Shown: positions 1-9,298 of the stretch, piece after piece
Position numbering within the stretch: the first letter of the stretch is position 1
Layout of the letters: every line of letters begins with the position of its first letter
DNA from: Jiangella sp. DSM 45060
GTDB taxonomy: Bacteria > Actinomycetota > Actinomycetes > Jiangellales > Jiangellaceae
NCBI RefSeq assembly: GCF_900105175.1
Contig: NZ_LT629771.1
Span: forward strand, 6,158,622 to 6,222,621
Reading direction: 5' to 3'
DNA length: 64,000 nt
The notes under the pieces: generated by a model
Database searches by the model: none
Seen by the model: the letters and a program-made list of their open reading frames with translations, nothing else
What the model was told of the DNA's origin: nothing
Program-made: the position numbers and the translations under genes

Positions 1-760
1 CAGCGACGAGGTGGCGCGGCTGGGGCACGCGTTCAACGCCATGGCGTCGTCGATCGAGGAGAACGAGCGGCAGCGCAAGGCGATGGTCAGCGACATCGCG
101 CACGAACTGCGCACGCCGCTGGCCAACGTCCGCGGCTACCTCGAGGCGGCCGAGGACGGCGTGGTGCCGATGGACCCGCAGCTGGTGTCGTCACTGCTGG
201 AGGAGTCCACGCTGCTGCAGCGGCTGATCGACGACCTGCAGGACCTCGCGCTCGCCGACGCCGGCATGCTGCGGATGCACCGCGAGAGCATCGACGTCGC
301 CGACCTCGCCCGCCAGGTGGTCGCCGCGCACCAGCCGTCGGCGTCCGGGTCGCAGGTTGAGCTGGTGGTGGCCGCGCCGCCGTCGGTCGTGGCCGACGCC
401 GACCCGGTGCGGCTGCGCCAGGCGCTGGGCAACCTGGTGGCCAACGCCGTCCAGTACTCCGGCACCGGCAGCACCGTGCTGGTGCGGGTGTCGCGCGACG
501 CGGTGTCCGACGAGGTGGTGCTGGCCGTGCGCGACGACGGTCCCGGCATCGCGCCCGAGCACCTGGAGCACCTCTTCGATCGCTTCTACCGCACCGACAC
601 CTCCCGCACCCGGGCCACCGGCGGCAGCGGCCTGGGCCTGGCCATCACCAAGCACCTGGTCGAGGCGCACGACGGCACCGTCACGGTGTCGAGCATGGTG
701 GGCGCGGGGTCGACGTTCACCGTCCGGCTGCCGTCGCGGGCGCCCGTCCCGGCCACCTGA
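1..760 (+). CDS. Sensor histidine kinase, C-terminal part (5' end outside window)
   Basis: The open frame enters from the left edge ([12 protein letters not shown], the tail of a HAMP linker) and ends at TGA 760, so only about 252 residues are visible. In order: HAMP end, dimerisation/phosphoacceptor box with [11 protein letters not shown] (the His sits near base 101), N box [12 protein letters not shown]1 box DDGPGI, F box and G2 box GGSGLGLAI. This is a complete catalytic core of a membrane-type two-component kinase. The sensor domain and its response regulator must lie upstream. A GTG at position 11 is internal to the HAMP and is not a credible start. The gene abuts the TRAP operon tail to tail with no spacer. 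The signal it senses cannot be read from this part. Confidence 0.93.
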   Translation, partial: SDEVARLGHAFNAMASSIEENERQRKAMVSDIAHELRTPLANVRGYLEAAEDGVVPMDPQLVSSLLEESTLLQRLIDDLQDLALADAGMLRMHRESIDVADLARQVVAAHQPSASGSQVELVVAAPPSVVADADPVRLRQALGNLVANAVQYSGTGSTVLVRVSRDAVSDEVVLAVRDDGPGIAPEHLEHLFDRFYRTDTSRTRATGGSGLGLAITKHLVEAHDGTVTVSSMVGAGSTFTVRLPSRAPVPAT

Positions 761-2047
761 TCAGCCGAAGGCGACCTCCGGCAGCCAGGTGACCAGGCCG
801 GGGACCAGCGCCAGCAGCAACAGCATGGCGATCATCACGGCGAGGAACGGCAGCACGGCCACGCTGAGCTTCCCGAACGACACCCCGCTCATCTTGGTGA
901 GCACGTAGAGCAGCGCGCCGACCGGCCACGTCAGCAGGCCGAGCATGAGGTTCACGACGACGATGACGCCGAAGTGGATCGGGTCGATGCCCAGCTCGGT
1001 CGCCACCGGCAGCAGGATCGGCAGGAAGATCAGGATCGCCGGCACCGCGTCCATCGGCATCCCGACGATGAGGAAGAACACCATCGCCAGCAGGATGAAC
1101 GCCACCGGGCCCACGTTGAGGTCCTCGACCAGCGACGACAGCCCGGTCGCGAGGTCGCCCACCGTCAGCACGTACGAGAACGCGCCGACCACCGCGAAAA
1201 GGATCATGATGGTCGCGCTGAACACGGCGCCGTCGCGGAACAGCGGCAGCAGGTCGCGCGGCGCCAGCGTCCGGTAGACCACCAGGCCGAGGAACAGCAC
1301 GTACGCCGCGGCCAGCATGGACAGCTCGGTGATGGTCGCGAAGCCGGTGAGGATGCCGCCGATCAGCAGCACCGGCGCGCCGAGCGCGGGCAGCGCGGCC
1401 AGCGTCAGCGGCCACAGGTCGGCGGCCCGGCGCGGCACCCGCTCCGTCCGCGGCAGCAGGCCGCGGCGGGCGTTCCACATGATCAGCAGCACCATCGAGC
1501 CCGCCAGCAGCAGCGCCGGCACGACGCCGCCGAGGAACAGCTTGCCGACGGACAGGTTCGTCACCAGCGCGACGAAGATCATCGGGATGCTCGGCGGCGC
1601 GATCGGCCCGATGACGGCGGCGCTGGCGTTCACGGCGGCGGCGAACTCGGGCCGGTAGCCCTCCTTCTTCATCGCCGGCAGCATCACCGACGAGACGGCG
1701 GACGCGTCGGCCGGCGCGCTGCCGGACACCCCCGACACCGCGACGTTGACGCCCACCGACGCGTACGCGAGGCCGCCGCGGTAGCGGCCGAGGAAGTACA
1801 TCATCAGCCGCAGGATCCGCTCGGTCATGCCGGTGCGGTTCAGCAGTTCGCCGGTGAGGATGAAGAACGGGATCGCCAGCAGCTCGAAGTTGCCGATGCC
1901 CTTGGCCATCGCCGTCGGCAGGCTGGTCGCGTCCCCGAGGCCGAGCGCGCCGATCGTCACCAGCGCGGCCACGCCCATCGAGATCCAGACCGACAGGCCC
2001 AGCCCCATACAGGCGAACAGGGTGAGGAACAGGACGATGGTCTCCAT
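761..2047 (-). CDS. dctM: TRAP transporter large permease (DctM family)
   Basis: 428 residues, the usual DctM length, with about a dozen hydrophobic segments and the family stretches around [16 protein letters not shown] and [18 protein letters not shown]. DctM is the sodium-coupled membrane subunit that moves the ligand handed over by the periplasmic-type binding protein DctP. It is the last gene of the minus-strand operon and starts 3 bases after the creatininase-family gene. The separation of dctM from dctP-dctQ by that hydrolase gene is unusual, because the three are normally contiguous. ATG start at 2047 agrees with the conserved N-terminal membrane segment. Confidence 0.95.
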   Translation of the reverse strand: METIVLFLTLFACMGLGLSVWISMGVAALVTIGALGLGDATSLPTAMAKGIGNFELLAIPFFILTGELLNRTGMTERILRLMMYFLGRYRGGLAYASVGVNVAVSGVSGSAPADASAVSSVMLPAMKKEGYRPEFAAAVNASAAVIGPIAPPSIPMIFVALVTNLSVGKLFLGGVVPALLLAGSMVLLIMWNARRGLLPRTERVPRRAADLWPLTLAALPALGAPVLLIGGILTGFATITELSMLAAAYVLFLGLVVYRTLAPRDLLPLFRDGAVFSATIMILFAVVGAFSYVLTVGDLATGLSSLVEDLNVGPVAFILLAMVFFLIVGMPMDAVPAILIFLPILLPVATELGIDPIHFGVIVVVNLMLGLLTWPVGALLYVLTKMSGVSFGKLSVAVLPFLAVMIAMLLLLALVPGLVTWLPEVAFG

Positions 2048-2050
2048 GGC

Positions 2051-2827
2051 TCAGACCCCGTCCGCCTCGAGCCGCGAAGGCCGGGCCGCGAACGCGCGGA
2101 CGAACTCCGCCGTCCGGCGCACCGCGGCCGCGACGATCTCGTCGCCCGCCTCGCGGCTGGCCAGGCGGGCGTCGCCGAACACGCCGTTGCGGGTCCGCGA
2201 CGCGAACGAGCGCGGCACCGTCACGGCGAACGGCTCGTAGTTGTCCTCGAAGGCGCCGTAGTCGTCGACGTGGTCGCCGGCCTCCAGCGCGTCCGGGCGG
2301 ACCAGGTCCGCCGTCACGGCCAGCGCGACGCTGGTCTCCACCTCGCAGGCGTGCCCCCAGCGCGCGGTTTGACGGTGTGCGGCCACGGCGTCCGCGGCCT
2401 GCGTCATCCAGAACGCCGACGCGGCCTCGACGCCGTGCTCGTAGGTCAGCTCCGTCGTGAGGACGCCCAGCACGTTCTCGTTGCCGCGATGCCCGTTGAC
2501 GAACACGACCTTGCGCAGTCCGTGCGCGCGCAGGCTCAGCACCACGTCGGTGAGCACCGCGCGGAACGCGTCGGCGCCGATGCTCAGCGTGCCCGGGAAG
2601 GACAGGTGGTGCGCGGACAGCCCGAACGGCAGCGGCGGCGTGACGACGGCCAGCGGCGCCACCTCGTCGGCGACGCGGCCGGCGATCTCCGCGGCGACCC
2701 GCCAGTCGATGCCCATGCCCAGGTTGGGGCCGTGCTGCTCGGTGGCGCCCACCGGGATCAGGGCCACCTTCGCGTCCGCAGCGAGCGCCGCGAACTCGGT
2801 GGTGGTCAGGTCGCTGAGCCGGGTCAT
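2051..2827 (-). CDS. Creatininase-family amidohydrolase
   Basis: 258 residues, typical for the creatininase/MftE/FAPy-deformylase fold. Metal ligands visible: E30 and H32 in GATEQHGPN, D41 in GIDWRV, H113 in NGHRGNEN and an acidic ligand in CEVETSV (about 164); SAHHLSFPGT is also conserved. The family hydrolyses cyclic or linear amides with divalent metals; substrates vary (creatinine, formamidopyrimidines, mycofactocin precursor). The ATG at 2827 overlaps the stop of dctQ by 4 bases. Its position inside a TRAP operon argues that it acts on the imported compound or a pathway intermediate, not on creatinine as such. Family is sure, substrate unknown. Confidence 0.88.
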   Translation of the reverse strand: MTRLSDLTTTEFAALAADAKVALIPVGATEQHGPNLGMGIDWRVAAEIAGRVADEVAPLAVVTPPLPFGLSAHHLSFPGTLSIGADAFRAVLTDVVLSLRAHGLRKVVFVNGHRGNENVLGVLTTELTYEHGVEAASAFWMTQAADAVAAHRQTARWGHACEVETSVALAVTADLVRPDALEAGDHVDDYGAFEDNYEPFAVTVPRSFASRTRNGVFGDARLASREAGDEIVAAAVRRTAEFVRAFAARPSRLEADGV

Positions 2828-3363
2828 GCCGGGCTCCTCTCCAGGTCGGACTCGGGCACCGGCGGCGGGAAGCCGTGCGCGCGCAGCGGCATGGTCACGG
2901 CCGCGACGAGCAGCAGCACGCCGGCCACCGGGATGGCGGCATAGGCCCACGAGGTGGGCACACCGAGCTGGACGTACGGGATGTGGTCGCGGGCCTGCGC
3001 GACGGACAGGCCGGCGCCGACGACGATCGCGAAGAAGCCGATCTCGGCCACGCGCAGCAGCACGAGCAGCACCCGCAGCGGCCGGCCGGTGAGCTTGGAG
3101 TCCAGCCAGCCGGTCGTGATGTGCTCGGCGAAGCAGTACGCCGCGACCGACCCGAGCATGACGGTCCAGAGCAGCAGCAGCTGGCTCAGGTCGGTCACCC
3201 ACAGCCAGCCGTGCCCGATCTGCCGGGCCACCATCTGGGCCAGGTTCACGACGAAGATCGCGAAGAAGGCCAGCCCGCCGGCCCACGCGGTCGCCCGGCC
3301 GAGGCCGGTGGCGACGGCGGCGAAACGGCCTCCGCCCGCGCGCGGGCCGGCGGAGGGGGTCAC
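2824..3363 (-). CDS. dctQ: TRAP transporter small permease (DctQ family)
   Basis: 179 residues with four predicted membrane spans (about 20-45, 55-75, 95-120, 135-160), the normal DctQ topology. It is the small membrane subunit that pairs with DctM. The start is GTG at 3363, which overlaps the stop codon of dctP in the GTGA arrangement and indicates translational coupling. The family is weakly conserved, so the call rests on size, topology and position between dctP and dctM. Confidence 0.9.
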   Translation of the reverse strand: MTPSAGPRAGGGRFAAVATGLGRATAWAGGLAFFAIFVVNLAQMVARQIGHGWLWVTDLSQLLLLWTVMLGSVAAYCFAEHITTGWLDSKLTGRPLRVLLVLLRVAEIGFFAIVVGAGLSVAQARDHIPYVQLGVPTSWAYAAIPVAGVLLLVAAVTMPLRAHGFPPPVPESDLERSPA

Positions 3364-4409
3364 GACGCCTGCTCCTTCAGCTCGGCCACCTCGTCCAGCA
3401 GGCCTTCGGGCCACAGGTCGCCGTCGAACTGACGGAACGTCTCCGAGACGGCGGTGCGGAAAGCCTCGACGTCGGGCTGGACGACGGTGAGCGACTGCTC
3501 CAGTGCGGCCATGGCCTCGTCCATCTGCTTCTGCACCTCGGCGGTGTCCAGCTCGCCGGCCTCGTGCGCGGCGTCGACGACGGCGTCCTTGTCGTCCTGG
3601 CACAGGCCCTGCCACCAGTCGTCGGACACGTACCAGGACCGCGCGTCGCGGATGTAGTCCGTCGGCATGTAGTAGTCCTGCACCTCGTCGAGGCTCTGGT
3701 TGACGATGGTGATGGAGCCGTTCTCCTGCGCGTCGACGACGCCCTGGCGCAGCGCCAGGTACAGGTCGGCCAGCGGGACGACCTGCGGCTCGGCGCCGAG
3801 CGCCCGGGCGAACGCCTGCGGCATCGGCGCCTCGGCGATGCGCAGCTTCAGGCCCTCCATGTCCGCCGGCGTCTCGATCGCCCGGTTCGCCGACAGCGCC
3901 CGCGGCTCCGCGTCGCCCTCGATCGCGATGACGCGGACGCCGGTGGCCTCGGCCGCCTCGTCCAGCAACTCGCCGAACCGGTCGGTGCGCAGCACCTCGA
4001 GCAACTGGTCGTAGCTGTCCCACAGGAACGGGACGCTGGTGATGGTGAACGCCGAGGCGCCCTCCAGCGTCGGGTAGATGCTGATGCCCTCGTAGAACAG
4101 GTCGACCTCCTGCCCGGCGCTGAGCCCGGCGAAGATGTCGTTGACGCCGCCGATCTGGCTGTTCGGGAACACCCGGACGGTCAGCCGGCCGTCGGTGCCC
4201 TCGTCGACCAGCTCGGCGAACTTCTCCGCGGCCAGCGTGGCCGGGTCGGACTCGGCCCGGATCGTGGCCAGCCGCAGCTCCTGGTCGGTGCACTCCGCGG
4301 CGTCGCCGCCGCCGCTTCCGCCGTCGTCGCCGGTGACGAAGCCGCAGCCGGACGCGGCGACGACGCAGAGGGCGGCGATGAGGGTGGTGCGCGTCTTCAT
4401 GCGGGTCAT
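3360..4409 (-). CDS. dctP: TRAP transporter solute-binding lipoprotein (DctP family)
   Basis: 349 residues. N-terminal signal with lipobox ending ASGC (Cys22), so it should be anchored outside the membrane in this Gram-positive. DctP signatures: FPNSQIGGVND near residue 75 and the ligand-contacting region LKLRIAEAPMP...ALGAEPQVVPLADLYLAL followed by GVVDAQENG. The family binds carboxylates, typically sugar acids, C4-dicarboxylates or 2-oxo acids, via a conserved Arg. ATG at 4409 forms an ATGA overlap with the upstream ridA-like gene; a GGGAGG ribosome site precedes it. A second ATG 9 bases downstream (4400) is possible. Confidence 0.94.
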   Translation of the reverse strand: MTRMKTRTTLIAALCVVAASGCGFVTGDDGGSGGGDAAECTDQELRLATIRAESDPATLAAEKFAELVDEGTDGRLTVRVFPNSQIGGVNDIFAGLSAGQEVDLFYEGISIYPTLEGASAFTITSVPFLWDSYDQLLEVLRTDRFGELLDEAAEATGVRVIAIEGDAEPRALSANRAIETPADMEGLKLRIAEAPMPQAFARALGAEPQVVPLADLYLALRQGVVDAQENGSITIVNQSLDEVQDYYMPTDYIRDARSWYVSDDWWQGLCQDDKDAVVDAAHEAGELDTAEVQKQMDEAMAALEQSLTVVQPDVEAFRTAVSETFRQFDGDLWPEGLLDEVAELKEQAS

Positions 4410-4885
4410 GCGGTGCCTCCCGAGGTGACGGTGAGGATGAACTCGATCTCGACGGGTGAGCGGCGCGGCAGGGCCGCCACGCCGACGGCGGACCGGGCGT
4501 GCCTGCCGCGGTCGCCGAAGATCTGCCCGATCAGCTCGCTGGCGCCGTCGATGACGCGCGGCTGGTCGTGGAAGTCGGGGGTGCCGGCGACGAAGCCGGT
4601 GACGCGGAGCACGCGGCCGATGCGGTCGAGGCCGCCGGCGTGCTCGGCGGCGCAGGCCAGGCCCTGCAGCACGCAGATGCGGGCGGCCCGCTTGGCGGTC
4701 TCGAGGTCGACGTCGTCGCCGAGCCGGCCGGTGATGCGGACCTCGCCGTCCTCCTTGGGCAGCTGGCCGCTGACGTACAGGACACCCGCGTGCTCGGTGA
4801 CCGGCACGTAGTCGAAGCTGGGCGTGGCCGCCGGCGGCAGCTCCAGGCCGAGCTCGCGCAGTCGGGCGGTGGGGCTGTCGGTCAC
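4406..4885 (-). CDS. RidA/YjgF family protein
   Basis: 159 residues, a single RidA (L-PSP/UK114) domain slightly longer than the 130-residue canonical form because of an N-terminal extension. The C-terminal signature HARSAVGVAALP...VEIEFI is present. RidA proteins hydrolyse reactive enamine/imine intermediates; pathway-specific members occur in pyrimidine and amino-sugar catabolism. GTG start at 4885 overlaps the preceding stop by 4 bases. Its membership in this operon suggests that an imine, enamine or carbamate-like intermediate forms during breakdown of the imported compound. Confidence 0.85.
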   Translation of the reverse strand: MTDSPTARLRELGLELPPAATPSFDYVPVTEHAGVLYVSGQLPKEDGEVRITGRLGDDVDLETAKRAARICVLQGLACAAEHAGGLDRIGRVLRVTGFVAGTPDFHDQPRVIDGASELIGQIFGDRGRHARSAVGVAALPRRSPVEIEFILTVTSGGTA

Positions 4886-5847
4886 TGGTCCTCCTCGGTG
4901 TCGGGCGACAGGCGCGCCGCGTAGTCCGCCGCGCCGGAGGCGGCGGTGCCGTACCGGGGCGAGAAGCCCAGTTCGGCGCGGATGCGGCGGTCGTCCATCA
5001 GGGGCAGGTCGGGTGCGCCGTCCGGGATCTCGACGACGGTGGCGTCGGCGCGGCCGGTGCTGCTCGCGGCCACGATGGCCCGGACCAGCTCGGCCAGGCC
5101 GCCGCGGTGGCCGACGACGTTGTAGAGCGGGCTGGGCGGGTCGGTCCCGACGCCGGCCAAGAGTGAGGCCGCGGCGTCGTCGACGTGGATCCAGTCGGCG
5201 GTCCCGGTCCAGGCCTCGATGCGGGCCGGGCGCCCGGCGACGAGGTCGGCGAGGAACCGGACCAGCGTCTCCTGGCTGCCGCCGTACCAGCGGCCGGGCC
5301 CGTAGACCAGCGGCAGCCGGATGCCGGCGACGGGCAGACCGAGGTCGGCGGCCAGCACCCGGGCCAGCTGCTCGGCGCCGACCTTGGTGGCGCCGTAGAC
5401 GAGGTCGGGCGTCAGCGCGGCGTCCTCGTCGACGGTGCCGCGACCGGCGGCCGGGCCGTAGACGGTGCTGCTGCTGGACCAGCACAGCCGCCGGACGCCG
5501 TGTGCGGCCGCGGACTCGATGACGTTGGCCAGGCCGCGGATGTTCACGTCGACGGCCAGGGCCGGGCGGTGCCGGGCGCCGGCGGCCAGGCCCGACGCGC
5601 CGACGCCGAACGCGGCGAGGTGGACGATCGCGTCGGGGCGCGTGTCGGCCAGGACGGCGTCGACGGCGGCGCGGTCGGTGACGTCGAGGACGGTGTGCCC
5701 GACACCGTCGGGCAGGTCCGGCAGCGCCGGGCCGCCGGGCGCGTCGTGGCCGGTGACGACCACGCGCCGGCCCGCGGCGACGGCGGCACGGGCGACCGCG
5801 GCACCGATGAACCCGGTGCCGCCGATGACGAGGACGGGGCCGGTCAT
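4882..5847 (-). CDS. NAD-dependent epimerase/dehydratase family protein (uronate-dehydrogenase-like candidate)
   Basis: 321-residue extended short-chain dehydrogenase. Rossmann motif GGTGFIG at residues 9-15, SSSSTVYG, and catalytic Tyr/Lys in YGATKVG. The C-terminal third (LVYGPGRWYGG...) is the sugar-binding part. The family includes nucleotide-sugar epimerases and hexuronate dehydrogenases; next to an enolase-superfamily sugar-acid enzyme and a TRAP importer, oxidation or epimerisation of a sugar acid is more likely than a cell-wall role. ATG at 5847 overlaps the previous stop (ATGA). Exact activity is not determined by the motifs. Confidence 0.82.
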   Translation of the reverse strand: MTGPVLVIGGTGFIGAAVARAAVAAGRRVVVTGHDAPGGPALPDLPDGVGHTVLDVTDRAAVDAVLADTRPDAIVHLAAFGVGASGLAAGARHRPALAVDVNIRGLANVIESAAAHGVRRLCWSSSSTVYGPAAGRGTVDEDAALTPDLVYGATKVGAEQLARVLAADLGLPVAGIRLPLVYGPGRWYGGSQETLVRFLADLVAGRPARIEAWTGTADWIHVDDAAASLLAGVGTDPPSPLYNVVGHRGGLAELVRAIVAASSTGRADATVVEIPDGAPDLPLMDDRRIRAELGFSPRYGTAASGAADYAARLSPDTEEDQ

Positions 5848-6989
5848 CGGTCCACCCGCAGCCGGTCGAGGGCGTCCTCGTCGATCTCGATGCCCAGGCC
5901 GGGGCCGTCCGGGACCATCACGGCGCCGTCGACCAGCGTGAACGGGCGGGTCGCCAGGTCGTCGCGTAGCGCGTTGCGGCCGCGGTCGTGCTCCAGCCAC
6001 AGCGGCTCGGCCGGGTGGTCGACGTGCGGGTAGTCCGGCACGGCGGCCAGCAGCTGCACCGACGCGGCCTGCGCGACGACGCCGCCCCACACGTGCGGCG
6101 AGAACCGCACGTTCCACGTCTGCGCCAGGTGCGCGATGACCCGCGCCTCGCCCAGCCCGCCGCACTTGGACACGTCCGGCTGGACGACGTCGACCAGCCG
6201 CTCGGCGATGAGGTCGCGGAACCCGTAGCGGGTGTAGACGGCCTCGCCGGCGGCCAGCGGGACTCCGCAGCCGCGCAGCAGCGCCCAGCCGCTGCGGTCG
6301 TCCGGCGACACCGGCTCCTCGATCCAGCCGGGCGCGAACTCGCGCAGCCGGTCGATCGAGCGGCGGGCCTGGTCGGCGGTGTAGTTGCCGTTGAAGTCGA
6401 GCAGGATCGCGGCGTCCGGGCCGAGGATCTCGCGGGCGGTGCGCGCCCGGGCGACGTCGCTGTCGAAGCCGAGGCCGAGCTTGATCTTCACGCCGGTGTA
6501 GCCGTCGGCGGCCAGCTCGCGCAGCCCGTCGGCGAACCGGCCGTGGTCGTTGTCGCGGGTCACGTAGCCGGCCGACGCGTACGGCGTCAGGCGGTCGCGG
6601 GTACGGCCGCCGAGCAGCACGTGCACCGGGACGCCGAGCGTCCGGCCGAGCGCGTCCCACATCGCGATGTCGATGGCGCCGGCCGCGGCGATGTGGTGGC
6701 CGCCGCTGGAGTGGTGGTAGCCCTGGTTGAACAGCCGGGTCAGCCAGCTGCCCGACGGCTCCAGCCGCGCGCCCGCCAGCCCGCCGGCCAGCTCCTCGAT
6801 CAGCACCGCCGTCGCTCGCGACGAGCCCCACGCCTCGCCCCAGCCGACCACGCCGTCGGTGGTCTCCAGCCGCACCAGCGTCGCGGCCCGGGCGTGCACC
6901 AGCCCGCGGGCCGAGCCGTAGGCGTCGTCGGGCGCGAAGGCGTCGCGCACCGCGACCGCCTCGATGCGAGCGATCTGCGGAACGGTCAT
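5844..6989 (-). CDS. Mandelate racemase/muconate lactonizing enzyme family protein (sugar-acid dehydratase or cycloisomerase)
   Basis: 381 residues of the enolase superfamily. N-terminal capping domain (1-125), then the barrel: KIKLGLGF (catalytic K-x-K), metal ligands in LDFNGNY, IEEPVS and AAGEAVYT, and the general base in SPHVWGG. The C-terminal end MVPDGPGLGIEI and the FSPHVWGG region resemble what I recall of the galactarolactone-cycloisomerase subgroup, which acts on lactones of sugar diacids; this is recollection, not an alignment. Members abstract the alpha proton of a carboxylate. ATG at 6989 overlaps the upstream stop by 4 bases. Substrate remains inference. Confidence 0.88.
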   Translation of the reverse strand: MTVPQIARIEAVAVRDAFAPDDAYGSARGLVHARAATLVRLETTDGVVGWGEAWGSSRATAVLIEELAGGLAGARLEPSGSWLTRLFNQGYHHSSGGHHIAAAGAIDIAMWDALGRTLGVPVHVLLGGRTRDRLTPYASAGYVTRDNDHGRFADGLRELAADGYTGVKIKLGLGFDSDVARARTAREILGPDAAILLDFNGNYTADQARRSIDRLREFAPGWIEEPVSPDDRSGWALLRGCGVPLAAGEAVYTRYGFRDLIAERLVDVVQPDVSKCGGLGEARVIAHLAQTWNVRFSPHVWGGVVAQAASVQLLAAVPDYPHVDHPAEPLWLEHDRGRNALRDDLATRPFTLVDGAVMVPDGPGLGIEIDEDALDRLRVDR

Positions 6990-8629
6990 GCGCGCGCTCC
7001 CATCAGGCCGGACAGCCGGGCGGCCGGAGTCAGCACGTCGGAGTCGGTGCGGACCACGAGGACCCGTGGCCCGGCCTCGCGCCGCAACTCGGCCAGCGCG
7101 TCGTCGAGCTGGCCGGTGTCGGTGACGGTGCGCGCGGCGGCGCCCAGCGACCGGGCGAAGCCGGCGAGGTCGACCGGGCCGATGTCGACGCCGCCGGTGC
7201 GGCGCAGCTCCCGGGCCTGGTGCATGGCGATGGTCCCGTAGAGCAGGTTCTGGAAGACGACGACGATCGGCTCGACGCCGTAGCGGGCGGCGGTCTCCAG
7301 CTCCTGCCCCGTCATGAGGAAGCCGCCGTCGCCGGCGAGGGCGAGGACCGTGCTGTGTCTTTGCGCCAGAGCGGCGCCGATCGCCGCCGGGACGGCGTAG
7401 CCCATCGCGCCGGAGATCGGCGCCAGCTGCGTGCGCGGCCGCTCGAACCGCCAGTACCGGTGCCCGAAGACGGAGAAGTTGCCCGCGTCGCTGGTGACGA
7501 CGGTGTCGTCGGCGAAGCCGCGGCGCAGCGCGGCCATGACGTCGGCCGGGTGGACGCCGCCGGTGGCCTCGTCGTGCGGGGCGCCCGGGTCGCTGAACGC
7601 GAGGTAGCGGGCGTGGGCGTCGCTCCAGTCGTGCGCCGGTTCGCCGGGGCCGGCCCGCTCGACCAGCGCGGCGGCGAAGGCGCGCACGTCGGCGACGACC
7701 CCCAGCTCCAGCGGGACGACGCTGCCGAGGGTGTCCGGCTGGGTGTCGACCTGGACGACCCGCGTCCCCTCGGCCGGCAGCGCGTACGTCTGCGTCGTCA
7801 CCTCGTCCAGGCGGCTGCCCAGCACCAGCACGACGTCGGCCGTGCGCAGCGGCTCGAGCAGCTCGGGCGCCGTGCCCAGCGTCAGGTGGCCGAGGTAGTG
7901 CTGGTGCGTGTTCGGGAAAGTGTCCTGGCGGCGGAACGCCGTGTAGACGCCGAGCCCGTACCGCTCTGCCAGCGCGGTCAGCACCTCGTGGCCGTCCTGC
8001 GCGCCCTCGCCGAGGATGACGACCGGGCGGGCGGCCCGCTCCAGCAGGCCGGCCGCCGCCGCGACCTCGTCCGGGCCCGGTTGCGGCCGGGGCCGCGCCG
8101 GCACCCGGCGTCCGGCCGGCCGTCCCGGTTGTCCGAGCAGGTCAGACGGGAAGGCCACCACCGCCGGACCCGGCCGGCCGGACGTCGTCATCGCCAGCGC
8201 CCGCGCCACGACGTCGGCGGCGCGGTCGGCGCGCTGCACCGTCGCCCCGAACGTCGACAGCTGGGCGAAGAACCCCGGCAGGTCGACCTCCTGGAAGGCC
8301 TCCTTGCCGAGGTGGTCGGTCTCGACCTGGCCGAGCAGCACCAGCATCGGGGTGGAGTCCTGGTGCGCCGTGTGCACCCCGATCGCGAGGTTCGTCGCGC
8401 CGACGGCCCGGGTCGCCATCGCGACCGCCGGGCGACCCGTCAGCTTGCCCTCCGCCTCGGCCATGAAGGCCGCGCCGGACTCGTGCCGCGTCGAGATCAG
8501 CTCCAGCTCCGGGCGCCGCACGACCTCGTCGATCAGCTCCAGGAAGCTCTCGCCGGGGACGGTGTAGAACCGCCGCACCCCGGCCTCCGCGAGCAGGTCG
8601 ACCGTCGCGGCCGCCGCCGTCGTCGTCAC
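6986..8629 (-). CDS. Thiamine diphosphate-dependent enzyme (acetolactate synthase/decarboxylase family)
   Basis: 547 residues with the three-domain architecture: N-terminal pyrimidine-binding domain with the catalytic Glu in RHESGAAFMAE (about 50), central domain (about 190-330) and C-terminal TPP-binding domain with AGDGGFLMTGQE and, about 25 residues on, VVVFQN (Gln-Asn instead of the usual Asn-Asn). Such enzymes decarboxylate or ligate 2-oxo acids. There is no small regulatory subunit beside it, so biosynthetic acetolactate synthase is unlikely. GTG at 8629 overlaps the stop of the gntR gene (GTGA). In the operon it probably cleaves a 2-oxo acid produced by the dehydratase-like enzyme. Confidence 0.87.
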   Translation of the reverse strand: MTTTAAAATVDLLAEAGVRRFYTVPGESFLELIDEVVRRPELELISTRHESGAAFMAEAEGKLTGRPAVAMATRAVGATNLAIGVHTAHQDSTPMLVLLGQVETDHLGKEAFQEVDLPGFFAQLSTFGATVQRADRAADVVARALAMTTSGRPGPAVVAFPSDLLGQPGRPAGRRVPARPRPQPGPDEVAAAAGLLERAARPVVILGEGAQDGHEVLTALAERYGLGVYTAFRRQDTFPNTHQHYLGHLTLGTAPELLEPLRTADVVLVLGSRLDEVTTQTYALPAEGTRVVQVDTQPDTLGSVVPLELGVVADVRAFAAALVERAGPGEPAHDWSDAHARYLAFSDPGAPHDEATGGVHPADVMAALRRGFADDTVVTSDAGNFSVFGHRYWRFERPRTQLAPISGAMGYAVPAAIGAALAQRHSTVLALAGDGGFLMTGQELETAARYGVEPIVVVFQNLLYGTIAMHQARELRRTGGVDIGPVDLAGFARSLGAAARTVTDTGQLDDALAELRREAGPRVLVVRTDSDVLTPAARLSGLMGARA

Positions 8630-9297
8630 TGCTGCGCCTCCTCGGGCTGCTGCAGCCGGCGGAACACGTTCTCGACGTGAGCGGCGGCCTCTCTCAGCAG
8701 GGCCGGGCCGTCGCGGCCGACGAGCGCGGCGAAGATCGCGTGGTGCTCGGCCTGCGCCTCGCGCGCTTCACCGACCGAGCGGCCCTGGTAGTGGCGGGCG
8801 ACCTGCACGTGCACCTTGAGGTCGTCGAACGCGTCGAGCAGGAAGATGTTCCCGCCCGCGGCGACGGTGGCCCGGTGGAACTGCGCGTCGAGCTCGTTGA
8901 ACGCCTGGATGTCCAGCTCCGGCGCCCCCGCGACGCCGTCCAGCTTCTCCACGATCTGCCGCAGCTCGTCGATCGTCTCGTCGTCGAGGTGGTCGACGGC
9001 CGTGCGCAGCGCGCCCTGCTCGATCACCGACCGGGCGTCGAACAGCTGCCGCAGCTCGTTCTCGTCGAGCAGGTCCGTGACGCGGAAGCCCTTGTACGGC
9101 TCGACGCTGACCAGGCGCTCGGTGACGAGCCGGTTCAACGCCTCCCTGATCGGCGTATGACTGACGTCGAGCAGCGCGGACAGCCGCTCCATGGTCAGCC
9201 GCTGGCCGGGCGCCAGCCGGTGATCGATGATCTGCGCCCTGAGCATCTCGTAGGCCCGGTCGCTGAGCGCATCCCTGGAGACCTTCCCGCCAATCAT
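8626..9297 (-). CDS. GntR-family transcriptional regulator (FCD subfamily), first gene of the TRAP operon
   Basis: Winged-helix GntR domain (SHTPIREALNRL recognition helix) followed by an all-helical FCD ligand domain with the metal-site pattern DARSVIE...QFHRATVAAG...EHHAIF. 223 residues from ATG 9297. An open frame extends 36 bases further to a TTG at 9333, but that TTG is the start of a perfect TTGACA -35 hexamer and the extension overlaps the palindrome, so ATG 9297 is preferred. FCD regulators usually repress their own catabolic operon and are released by the substrate (a carboxylate). First gene of nine; its stop overlaps the next start. Confidence 0.9.
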   Translation of the reverse strand: MIGGKVSRDALSDRAYEMLRAQIIDHRLAPGQRLTMERLSALLDVSHTPIREALNRLVTERLVSVEPYKGFRVTDLLDENELRQLFDARSVIEQGALRTAVDHLDDETIDELRQIVEKLDGVAGAPELDIQAFNELDAQFHRATVAAGGNIFLLDAFDDLKVHVQVARHYQGRSVGEAREAQAEHHAIFAALVGRDGPALLREAAAHVENVFRRLQQPEEAQQ

Positions 9298-9298
9298 G

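Noticed and set aside
6986-8629. Biosynthetic acetolactate synthase (ilvB)
   Set aside because: No ilvH or ilvC beside it, divergent TPP motif end, and membership in a TRAP catabolic operon.
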